From Selaginella moellendorffii (taxonomy: Eukaryota; Streptophyta; Lycopodiopsida; Selaginellales; Selaginellaceae), in NCBI RefSeq assembly GCF_000143415.4, contig NW_003314288.1, positions 479,650 to 533,602 on the forward strand: 53,953 nucleotides of DNA, written 5' to 3'. This document shows positions 9,471 through 19,304 of the stretch, one piece after another. Within the stretch, counting starts at the first letter, position 1. Every line of letters starts with the position of its first letter. The notes beneath the pieces were generated by a model. That model ran no database searches and had not been told where the DNA came from. It saw only the letters and a program-made list of their open reading frames with translations. The translations under genes and the position numbers were made by a program.

Positions 9471-10333
9471 AGTCACGGCGAAGGTACTGTATCGTTTTTG
9501 ATCTGAACGGTGTCCTTTTCTCCCATGAGCGTGGCTCGTCCTCGAATGTCATTGCACCCTCCAAAGCCTGCGGTCGCAAGTTGGTCAAAAGAGACAGATT
9601 CACATTAATCACACGGGAGAAACTGCGGGATCTAATAATGACCATGCGACACTTAAAACAGAGGGCCGGGTTCAATTTGCAATTGGGAGTTTGGACATCC
9701 ATGATGCGCCACAATGCATTAACGTTGCTACAGATGATGCACGATCAGACGCGAGTAATATTACCATTTGACTTTCTCCTAACGCAGGAGGATTGCTTGA
9801 CTATGGTCCATGTGAGGGGTAGCAAGCCCATCTTCGTCAAGCCAGAGGCTGTAGTGATGAACCGGACTGCTAGCTCAAGTGAAATCCTCATCATCGATGA
9901 GTCGCCGATTAAAACTGCAGCGAACACGCACACATATGCAGTGCACCCCATCTCTTGCAGTATGGAAACTAGGGAGAAGAAACCGTATGTTCTGGGGGAC
10001 CTTGCAAAACGGCTTGGAGCGATGGTGATAGAGAACCGGCCAGTCCAGGAGGTGGCTGCAGAAATCAACCAAATGGCAAATGGAACGGTATATCAGAAGC
10101 CATTTGATCGGATAGACACCAGTCATCATTTATGGCATGTATATTGTCTAGCCAAGCACTATCCGCATCTCCATAATCTGCTCAACCGGATGGGTTCTTC
10201 GACCACTGAACATGAGCGTGGACGTATTAGAGAAGAGATGGCATTACTATTGGGTTTAAATCCTGATAGTGTGGAGAGTGATGAAATTCCAAGATTATTG
10301 TATAGGCGTTGGAGGCAAAAAATAACAGTCTGA
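9471..10333 (+). CDS. FCP1/NIF-like HAD phosphatase domain (3' exon of the ParB-like gene)
   Basis: This exon joins the previous one in phase 1 after intron 9424-9470 and ends at TGA 10331-10333. The HAD signature is clear: VFDLNGVLF (motif I), GVWTSMM (motif II), FVKPE (candidate motif III Lys) and ILIIDESP (motif IV). Order and spacing match the NIF/SCP phosphatases that act on RNA polymerase II CTD phosphoserines. The family has DxDxT/V in motif I; here it is DLNGV, so the general acid/base Asp is Asn, which usually abolishes or weakens activity. About 130 C-terminal residues have no match I recognise. The domain is better conserved than the linker, so it was probably under selection recently. 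A pseudophosphatase that binds a phosphoprotein is possible (inference). Confidence 0.72.
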
Positions 10334-10688
10334 GATGGCATGTATTTATTTAAAAATGTAACTTATTATGGCATGGGGTTCCATGCCATTGTATTAATAT
10401 TAAAAGACAATTCTTTGAGAGGATTTGCATTATACTAGAAGTGTTACAGCATGTTATTGGAAGTCTACGAAGTTGTTTTATTAATAATGGGAAAGCAAAG
10501 ATTGAATGGGGACTTGGGCTCCACCTAGACTCGGAGCAACTGAGCCAATATTAAAAGGATGGAAAGAAATTGGACGACAATGACAAGGAGAAGAGAGAGG
10601 TGAAGCAGTGGTAGGGGGAGGAGAAGTGATTGAGTAGACATTTCCTTGTTTAAAATAAAATGGCATGTGCCTCAATGCAGTTGAATTT
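10334..10688. other. Right end of the palindrome locus, no gene seen
   Basis: The 3' flank of the HAD exon holds a palindrome half site at 10335, a full palindrome at 10368-10389 and an imperfect one at 10660-10681. The transposon end, if present, lies here or in the adjoining gap; no terminal inverted repeat can be tested because the left end is outside the window. Confidence 0.5.
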
Positions 10689-10788
10689 NNNNNNNNNNNN
10701 NNNNNNNNNNNNNNNNNNNNNNNNNNNNNNNNNNNNNNNNNNNNNNNNNNNNNNNNNNNNNNNNNNNNNNNNNNNNNNNNNNNNNNNN
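10689..10788. other. Assembly gap (100 N)
   Basis: A run of exactly 100 N suggests a placeholder of unknown true size. It separates the palindrome locus from the Harbinger element and may hide the boundary of both. Confidence 0.99.
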
Positions 10789-10844
10789 GAGCTGTAGGGT
10801 TTGACGAGGAGATGGTGTGGGTTCGAGGCAGTGGCATCCAGTGA

Positions 10845-12131
10845 GGAGGTGCTGTTCATGGAGTGAGGAGCAACCATGGTGGAGGAGCATTTGGGGCTGG
10901 AGGACGAGCACCAGGACCAGCTGTTGCTCAAGGAGGCAGGCCGCCTCGAGGCCGAGGCTGTGGAGATGCCGATCTCTCGAATCTTGGCCTCAATCAGGGC
11001 GGACTTGGAGCTGGAGCACAGGGAGCTGTAGCACGGGGAGCTGGAGCACAGGGAGCTGTAGCACAGGGAGCTGGAGCCTCTCCCCCAACAGCTTCTAGAA
11101 CTCGATTGTTCTCTGAATTCTCTTCTACGACAACTAATGAGGTAAGCTTCAAACCGAGTTTAGCTCAGATTCTAGGAGAGTGGTTTCGGGTTTAGGGTGG
11201 TGAAGTAGGTGACCTGGAGCAGGAGCAGTCACCAGGACAGCAGTACATGCAGTTTTGGTTTCATAACTTGGAGGAGCAGGACGACATTGCCGTTGAACAG
11301 GAGGTGGAAGAAGATGATCGGGGTGATGAAGAGGAGGGCGATGACGACGAGGAAGGGGAGGCAAGTGTTCATGTCGCGAAGAAAATGAGGAAGAAACGTG
11401 GGAAAAATTGGGGAGATGATGAGACGGCTTCCCTCATTGATTTCAAACGGGAAGATCACCTTGGAAAGATCGGGGCAATGCGGGGCAGCGAGGAGATGAC
11501 GTTGACAGCAACCGATCGCTGGAAGAGGATTGCGAAGAAGATGCAGATTGCTGGCATGCAGCGGGACTGGAAGGCTTGCCGGACTCGCTGGAACAACCTT
11601 TGCAACGACTACAAGTGTGTTTGCGATTTCCAGAGGAAAACTGGAAACCCCGACTACTTTAGCTTGAGCCACGAGGATGCGAAGCGACTTATGCCGGTGA
11701 AGCTGAACTTGAAGGTGTTCCCAGTCGAGTACTTCAACATCATAGATGAATTCCTAGTGAAGAAGGCATCGACATCTCCAACATTTCTTACTGATTCAGA
11801 TGCTCCGGAAGAGGAAGCTTACGAGGAGGATCCCGCGGATGGTGTTGATCCTCCTGGAGATGCTACACAAGTGCCAGGGAGTTCAGGGAAGCGGAAGAAC
11901 CCAAAGAAGGCCGAGAAAAGTATGACAACTTTACTTGCTGAGGGGAATGCTCTCACTGCTGCTTGAAATGAGCAGAATCTAGTGTGGCAAAAGGAGAGCA
12001 TTATTTGCATGAAGGAGAATAGCCTGGCTGAGAAGGAAAAGGCTGCAGCTGCAACAGTTTTAGCTGGAGCCATCTCCAACCTTGCAAGTTCCATCTCCAA
12101 CTTCTTGAACGGGGCTGCATCCAAGAGTTAG
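10845..12131 (+). pseudogene. PIF/Harbinger ORF1: Myb/SANT (trihelix-like) DNA-binding protein with an in-frame stop
   Basis: Two exons: an open frame from 10845 (start unclear, perhaps in the gap) to 11141, and 11196-12131, joined in phase 0 across GT-AG intron 11142-11195. The first exon is Gly/Ala/Arg-rich. The second has an acidic patch, then a trihelix-like domain (GKNWGDDETASLIDFKRE, then RWKRIAKKM, then DWKACRTRWNNL), then a Ser/Pro/acidic stretch. TGA at 11964-11966 cuts the frame, but the same frame reads on as a helical tail (NEQNLVWQKESIICMKEN) to TAG 12129-12131, so the stop is probably a nonsense mutation. In Harbinger elements ORF1 brings the transposase to terminal repeats and the nucleus; its place just upstream of the transposase fits. 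Confidence 0.78.
11003..11078 (+). repeat. In-frame tandem repeat in Harbinger ORF1
   Basis: GGAGCTGGAGCACAGGGAGC and GGAGCTGTAGCAC alternate about three times. They encode repeats of GAGAQGAVA in the Gly/Ala-rich N-terminal region. Confidence 0.75.
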
Positions 12132-12234
12132 CTGTCTTGTTTTCGGGATTTTAGGGGGACATTAATTATTAATATTCAACTAAACTATGTTTAGGCTATG
12201 ATATTTTAGATTTTTCTAACCATTTTTTTTTCAG

Positions 12235-13745
12235 GATCTTGCAACAGTTCAACCCGAGGAAACAGAAGATGGTTCTGGGGAAAACCAAAGAGATGCTCAG
12301 GAGGAACGTGGTTCTTTCAACAATCAAGCAGCAGTCATCGATGCCTTATTGAGGAACAAGGTAATCTTGCTTATTTTGCAAGTTTTGTTTCTTGCTGTGG
12401 AGGCTTTTCAATCCATTATTGATGACAAGACCCCGGTGGCACAAACTCTTCCGGACGAGGAGGACGAAGACAAGCTTTGTCGAGCAGTCTTGTCCAAGCG
12501 ACTTGACGCCGGTCTCTGGTGGGTGAAGCCGCGGTGTATGACAACATGGAGCAAGTTCTTTATGGAGTTGTATGACCCTGGTCGATGGAAGTGGAAGCTA
12601 AGGATGGAGAAGAAGACGTTCTTTGGGCTTTGTGGCATTCTGGAGGCTGAAATTTGCAAGCAGGATACAAAGTTTAGGAGAGCAGTGCCAGTGGATGTTC
12701 GTTTGGGGGTCACTTTGTACAAGTTGTTCAAGAACACCAACTACTCCGACCTGTCTGACAAGTTTGGGATTGGGGAAGCCACTGCACATGACATTGTGGT
12801 GCAGACAACTGCTGCAATCGTCAAGTGCCTCAGGTACAAGATTCGATTCCCAGAGACAGTAGCGAAGGTTAGAGCTGTGGCGGCAGATTTTCAGCAAATC
12901 ACCAAGACTCGTCTCCCTAATGTGGCTGGGGCAATCAACTGTACACATTTTGAGATTATTCGACCAGTTGGCCCGGATGGTGAGGGCTACTTTGATCGAA
13001 AGCAACGGTACTCGGTGATCTTGCAGGGGGTTTATGACGCTCAGAAAAGGTTCTTGAGTATCTATGCAGGCTGGCCAGGTAATTACTTTTATTTTTTTTC
13101 TTCTATACATCTAATTGGTTTTTCTTTTTTTTCAGGGAGTGTTCATGACATGAGGGTTTTTTGGAACTCCAGGCTATGCCACAAGATCCAAGCAAGGGAA
13201 TTACTCACAGTTCCTCGGGAGTTTGCTTTTGACGAGTGGATTGAGCCATACCTGGTGGGAGACAAAGGCTACCAGCTGCAACAGCACTTGATGATCCCTC
13301 ACTTGGGTAAGTTGATTGTTTTTTTTTTTTCAATTATTCATTTGAAACAGGTTCCCGGTTGACAATGACTGAGGCGGAGTACAACCAGCAACACCATCTG
13401 GCCCGGATTGTTATTGAACAAGCATTTGGACTCCTGAAAATGAAATTCAAATGCTTGGATAAAAAACAAAGGATCAAGCCAAAGTACTTGCCGAACATCA
13501 TCAAAAGTTGTTGCATCTTGCACAACTTCTTGATTGATGTTGGTGAGACAAACATCAATGCCGAGATCAAAGCATGGGAGAAACACATTCAAGCCTTGAA
13601 GGAAGTAGAGATTTTTGAAGATTACGGGGATCCTATTGTGGCTGAGGGAGAACCACAGGAAGATTTGCGTGGGCCGGAGGATGCACGGGAGGTTCGAGAG
13701 AACCTAACCGACTTCTTATGTTTGCGGCGTCGTAGAACTGCGTGA
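12235..13745 (+). pseudogene. PIF/Harbinger DDE transposase with first catalytic Asp changed to Asn
   Basis: Exons 12235-12360, 12403-13078, 13136-13306 and 13351-13745 join in frame; introns 13079-13135 (57 nt) and 13307-13350 (44 nt) have clear polypyrimidine acceptors, and 12361-12402 is likely a small in-frame intron. The DDE_Tnp_4 architecture is plain: WWVKPR near the start, an HTH-like region (LSDKFGIGEATAHDIV), VAGAINCTHFEI where the family has GAxD, GSVHDMRVF, LVGDKGYQLQ (Asp) and VIEQAFGLLK (Glu). Asn for the first Asp predicts a catalytically dead enzyme although the frame is open. It lies about 100 bp after ORF1 on the same strand. No terminal repeats were found; the left one may be in the gap. 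Confidence 0.85.
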
Positions 13746-14983
13746 TTGCTATGTTCAAGTTTAATATTTGAAATTTGAAATTGAAATTTAGGGTTAGCAT
13801 TTCGAATTTGATTTGAATTTGAAATTTTAAAATATTTTAAAACATGTTCGAATGCTATTTTGAAGACATTTTAAAGTAAGTCAAGTGCGAAGTCACTAGT
13901 GTTTTGCCACTTATGATCTAAACCAAATTACTAAAAGGAAAGAACAAAAGAAAACAAATGGAAAAAAATTAGATCTAAATGATGCAAAAGTTATATCTAA
14001 ACCAAAATCCTAAATCCAAGCATTCCTTAGGGACAATCAAAGGTGCCCCTCAACTCCACCAATGTGAGTGCTTGGAATATGGAAAGGGAATACAGAAATG
14101 TGATGGCCAAATTGATTGATGGCCAAATCTCCATTGTTCACATTAGTTCCTTGGGTATGGATTTGGTTACTTTGTTGTACCTTATGATATGAGTTTGCTC
14201 TTGGGCTCATAGGATGGATTGAGACTTTGCACAAGTTTGTGCTTGGGCTCATGAGAGTGGCACATTAGCAACATTAACTCAAGATTACACTTTGAGTTGC
14301 CAAGATTAATGTTGGCATATCGGTGGTTCCATGAATTGTTTTGGTGATTCTATGAGTTGTTCCATGTACCATGAGTTAAAGCAAACCTTCCCTGGGTTTG
14401 CTATGAGTGACTAGCCTAATTGCCATGAATTATTCTAGTGGTTCCATAGGTTGTTCTTTGTACCATAGGTAGAAATAAACCTCCCTTGGATTTGCTATAA
14501 GTGACAAATATACTAGTCCGTAGCTGTTTAGCATGGCACTAGTGGATCCTTCCTAAGTGTGATTATAAGTGGATCAATCAAGACTATAGGGATTAGTCTA
14601 TTGATTCAACTAGTCATTGCGGTGTGCTCTCATAAAATTTTCTTGGATCGAACTGAAGGCAATGCGAAAGCAAGCTTGAGGTTTAGTCAAAAGATGAGAC
14701 CGAAAAGAGAGTTATCAGGGATGAAAGATCAAACATGTAAATCATTTTTTCTTCTTGGAGAGATGATTTGCGACGAGGTGTGACTCATTGCTCATGTTCA
14801 CATCATGCAATCAAGAATCCCTACCTTGATGCATGTTGGAAATAACGGTCTTGTAAATAGTGAGTGATGAAACACTAAACCATTTTGTCTAAGCTTGCTA
14901 TTGAAGACTTAGATAGCAATTCTCAATTCTTTTCTGGGGAACCTTGCTATTGCTCCTTGAGTAGTTTAGTGTTGGAGTTTGGT
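13746..14983. other. Noncoding T-rich region with a tandem duplication
   Basis: No convincing gene. Two tandem copies of a roughly 83-bp unit lie at 14329-14411 and 14423-14505, both running from CCATGAATT to TAAGTGAC or TGAGTGAC, about 80% identical. The rest looks like decayed transposon DNA of the kind also seen at 17-19 and 21.6-23 kb. Confidence 0.5.
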
Positions 14984-17052
14984 TTTGAGTTTGGTTAAAA
15001 AGAGAGTGGCATAAATTTGTCCGTGTTGTCAATGGGGTTTTAATTTATCCTCTATAAACCATAGAGTCCAATTTTGACCTGCTCGAAACTAGGAAAGAGC
15101 TCTTCAAGATTTTTAGGGGGGGTGGGACAAGGGGGACAAAGTAGAATTGGTAATCGAGTCCGTGACGTCTAATCTCCAAGCTTCCGAAGTTCCTGGTGTT
15201 GAACTCTGTCGACTCGGGGAGGTACATGTACTGTCGTTCCTGAACATGTGCTGCCAAATCCATATTGGTGGTTTCCACGTCCATTCTTCTTCTCCAGCCC
15301 CGCTTCTTCCTCTAAAAAACGGCCACAGCTTCTTCTCCTTCGCTATCTTCCCTTCCTTGCCTTGTTTGATCAGCGTGTCCAAGCGGGCCATGAGTGAGAC
15401 AATCAATCCATACCAAACCTTTGAGATAGTTGCTTGAGCTGAGGGGTCCGTGTCATCAAACAGCCTGGCGCACCGAGCCTTCCATATCTTTGCTAGTGTG
15501 CATCCCTGAAGCGCATCGAAGAGCTTCTAGTGGAGATGCTTAATGTGTGTCCGAGTTTGGTTGAGTTGATCAAAGTGTGGGGCCTCTCTGTGTCTCCCCT
15601 TCCATGCATCAGGATTCTTTGTTTTTCCCTGTATGAGGTTACCCCAAAGCATAGATTCGTATGTGATTGCAGCTCCTCCGGTTGACGTTCATTTGAGTAC
15701 TACTGCTGCACCTTCCCATAGTTCCTGTGCTGCCGGACATTCCCATAAGATGTGTTGCTGTGTTTCTATGGTGCCACAGGTCTTGTAGGCTGTGTTCGGG
15801 AGATATATGGCCGCCAGAGAGGGAAGACGTTCTTGTTGGGCCAGCCACATGAAGTAGCGGTTCTTAGCTGACCAGCGCCCCTTCCAGATCTTGTTGATGC
15901 AGTATGAGTGGTTCCTGGAGTGGATTTGTTGGGCCTTTGCTTTCCGGATGAGGGAGGATCGAGTCAGCACCTTGATCAGTTTTCGGCCCAGCTTGGTCTC
16001 ATACTGAAAGAAGTCCTTGCACATGGTTCCTCTCCAATGCCACTCTGTGGGATCCCACTTGAGTTCATCCAAGGTTTGTTGGTGGAACTAGTAGAGGTGA
16101 GCATATTGTTTTTCTGGGATCAATGGATCAACGTTGGCAGTTTTTTTCTCCATTTGAATCACTTTGATCGGTTTAGCTTTGCTCATATCGGGGAGGTCCT
16201 CGTACTCAGGGGTGATGATGGGGTACAAGCATCCAGCCTGTCCTGCCTCAAAGATTAGTCCTGATGCCATGTTGGGGAGGGTGCATACAATTGACTCGTC
16301 CACCTTCCACCATCGATGGTATTGGTCTTCTTGTAGGTTTAGTCATTCAAGGCATGTGTGTTTGGCCTAAAAAGGCTGTTTGGAATTTACGCATCCTGTG
16401 TTCCGAGATGGTTAATCTGTAGAAGGCACTGATTTGGTCACAGTTGTTGGCCGTCTGGTTGGGCTGGATCATGGTGTCTACCTCTGCGAAGGTTCTCATC
16501 CCTGCTCTGTGCAGGTCTCTGCATGTCTGGTCCAGGCCACAATCCTCGAAAGCTCCGAGCATTTTACCATTGACAGCGAAGAGTTTGCTCAGGAAAATTG
16601 GCTGCCAGTCCAGTTTTTCTTTGGTACGAGATGGTTTACATTCCAGCTTGCATTTGAATTGCCTCCAGAGCTTGAACAGCTTTCCTGAGAACGTGTGAGC
16701 CTTTGTCAGTTTGAGTTTGGTGTCCGAGAAGAGCCATTGTTCATCTGTCACCTAGTTTTGTCTAGTGTACTTGTTCTTGTCCGGGAGGACTTTCAAAAGT
16801 TGTGCTCACAGCAGTGTTCTCCATGGTTGGTTGCTAGGCATGAGCATCCTCTTGAAAATCTTGAAGAAGAGAGCCTTGCATTGTTCTTTGGTGTCAATAA
16901 TATTGAGGCCCCCTTCGTGCTTCAGAAGTGTTATTGACCGCCAGTTGACCTTTGCTCCACCACATGAGACGCAGGAGAAGACCGAAAAGTCTCATGGATT
17001 ATTTTTGAGTTTGGTCAGAAAGAGAGTGGCATGAGCGTATCCGTGTTGTGAA
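14984..17052. repeat. About 50-bp direct repeats flanking the LINE remnant
   Basis: Copies at 14984-15034 and 17003-17052 share TTTGAGTTTGGT, AAGAGAGTGGCAT and TCCGTGTTGT in order, with several mismatches. They bracket the LINE remnant. That would be very long for a LINE target duplication, so insertion into a pre-existing repeat is just as likely. Confidence 0.6.
15050..17000 (-). pseudogene. LINE (L1-like) ORF2 remnant, C-terminal part
   Basis: Broken minus-strand frames match the end of a plant L1-like ORF2. Near 16990-16800 the sequence encodes VNWRSITLLKHEGGLNIIDT, the region just after the reverse transcriptase core. At 16751-16347 follows the connection region. At 16072-15689 is a zf-RVT zinc-binding domain: KIWKGRWSAKNRYFMWLAQQ, then CGTIETQQHILWECP. 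The endonuclease and catalytic RT core (FADD motif) are absent, so this is a 5'-truncated dead copy. Several frame changes and stops separate the segments. Confidence 0.75.
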
Positions 17053-19058
17053 CAAAAGTTAATGGTATTGGGTGTTGTAAATCTCTATCAGTGGAGTGTG
17101 GCATTTATGTTGCATTTTGTCAAATCGAGTTGGCACTTGATACTAACATAAACCTTTGAAGTAGTGATATAAGCATTGCTTGTGGTGTTGCTTAATTGAT
17201 GATCAAGTCATTGTGATACTTATATCATATCCAAGTGATAGTGAGTAATGTGTTTACAAAGTTGCTTGGTTAAACAATGATCAACCCCAAAGTGGTTAAT
17301 GGAGAAGCTAGTCTACTTGCAAATAGCAGCATTGTAGTAGCTTTGACTGGATTCTCGATGGTGGTCCATTATGCTAAGCTTAAATTGGTACCTTGTTTCC
17401 TTGAGTTTGCCCGTTAAGATGTTGGAAAGGGTTATAGCATTCACTTGTTATGGCTTGTTGGTTTATTCGTTAGCACTTAGAGTAAATTATTGGATAGAGA
17501 AGATGTGTAGTTGAGGCATTGATATCGCTGGCATTTGTGTTAGTGGAAGTAGCATTATTATTCGAGTGATGAGGAATTTTCCTTAGAGCTTGATTTTCCA
17601 TGTCATTTTTTTGTTAGTGTTTTGGCTTCACATTGGATCTTGAAGGTGGTTGAAGAAAAGTGTTAGTGCAATGTGGATATCCAAAGATGTGGTCTTCGTG
17701 ATCAAGCCTTGGATGTTCACTTTGCATTTTGCGGATATCAGTGTTGGATATTGAAAAATGGGCAAAGATATTTAATACTTAAGCATATTGTTGGATCATG
17801 AGAATTTGAGTTGAGGTGAAACTATGTGAAGTTGTTTGTAGGAAGAAGTTGGTTGAGTCTTGAAAATTTGCATTCCTAGACTGAGAGTCATTTTTTCTCT
17901 AGGATGGGAAAAAAATTTCACAAATTTTCTTAGACTTTTCCATTGTCTGATCTATCAGTCACTTTACTCAAAAACCATTCCATTTTTGTAAGCCAATACA
18001 AACTGATGAAAGGGTTGGAGTTGACTTCGGTTAACTTAAACTTTAGTAAGTAGTTTGTATGATGCGACCTGAAAAAGGATGTTAACTTTTGAGGCTAAGG
18101 CAATTGAGTTAAATAGAGTTTGGAGTTGATGTAGAAAAGTGGCCGTTGCACTTTTCTAGAAAGGTGACCTTTATGCCTTTCTTCTATAGCGTTATGCTTG
18201 GTGGTAGGTTGCACCTTGCAGTTTTTTAGACTCTATAAGAGTAGTGAGCTCTCACTAATCTTGATTTGGTCTTGGTAGCCTTACACCTTGGTTGAGGATA
18301 GTGATGTCCAACTTAATTGTTTGAGGTTGAGATGTTGATACCTGTATTATAACTTTGTCTATGAGGAAGTTTTGTACCAATATGAGTCCATCTCATGGTC
18401 TTCACTTTAGTTTCGACTAAGTGTTAATCATGTATAGCTAGGCTCTTCAAAGCATGCTCAGAGTTATAGACTAAATGCATTAGTGAGCTTATTGCGGTTG
18501 AATTGGATTCAAGTGGTTATGTAGTTTATGCTTGTCCATGAACCTTTATCTCATGCTTGGGATATTATACTCATGTTGGACAAGTGTATGACTCAATGAC
18601 ATGAGTTTAGTGTTTGGGTCTTGTGAAGGCAAGTTGAAAGAGTGATTGTTCGTTGCTTGACAACTAATGATTGCTTGTAGACTTTGTCAAGGACTGTTTG
18701 ACATTTGTTTCGCTCGATGATAATTTAGCAATAATTGGCTTGCTTTACTGGATGGTGTTGCGAAGGATTGTGTCATTAGACTTACATGGTTTTTCCATGT
18801 TGGTATATCGATTCTACCTCTGTTAATATCATTTGGTTGCATTTAGTTTGTGATATTAGATTTTATTAAGTTTTGGATGTGGTGAATCACTCTTTGATGA
18901 TGTATTATCTATACTTGAGTAATATTGAAAGATTGGTCTCGGATACTAAATATAGTATCTTCGATTTTGGTTAGCTTAGTTGTTAGAGAGCTTTGAGTGG
19001 TGATTCACTCTTGCTTTCTTTTAGCTTTGTTCTAATGTTAATGGCATTGAAGTGATGC
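17053..19058. other. Noncoding T/G-rich region, no gene seen
   Basis: About 2 kb with frequent stops in all frames and no recognisable repeat or domain. It continues without interruption at 21603 once the hAT element is removed, so the two stretches were one before that insertion. Confidence 0.5.
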
Positions 19059-19304
19059 CCTGTTATCATAGTTACGAACACGAACACGGAACACGAACAC
19101 GAGCCTCAGATTTCAGGAAACCGAACACGGAACACGATCACGGCCCACGATGGCTCACAAATATTCTACTGAATATTCTAAGAATATGTTATTTAAAAAT
19201 TATATTCTATTTCTTATTATATTATTATAGGAATATGCTATATTTTATTATATTATTCTTAATATTTTTATTTGCACATAAACTACTTCACACTTTTAAA
19301 CTAC

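Larger units (their letters stand above)
348..10681. repeat. Family of about 20 dispersed 22-bp palindromes, core GGCATGTGGCCTCATGCC
   Basis: The consensus is an inverted repeat with arms ATGGCRTGW and WCAYGCCAT around a GGCC-like centre. Copies: 348-369, 405-426, 2242-2263, 2312-2333, 2410-2431, 3022-3046, 3097-3118, 3958-3979, 4025-4046 (weak), 4743-4764, 4820-4841, 4880-4901, 6154-6175, 7653-7674, 7794-7815, 7985-8006, 9216-9237 (perfect), 9291-9312, 10368-10389 and 10660-10681 (imperfect), plus a half site at 10335. Substitutions are often compensated in the other arm (GGCATG with CATGCC, GGCGTG with CACGCC). Copies lie between genes, inside tiny introns, inside one coding exon and downstream of the gene. 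I found none after 10.69 kb. They look like protein-binding sites of this locus; what binds them is unknown. Confidence 0.88.

Noticed and set aside
348-10681. Palindromes as a CRISPR array or terminator hairpins
   Set aside because: Spacing is irregular (about 60 to 1400 bp), there are no uniform spacers or cas genes, copies lie in introns and exons, and the DNA is eukaryotic.
348-10681. Palindromes as inserted MITEs
   Set aside because: Similarity ends at 22 bp; no target duplication or longer terminal repeat flanks the copies.
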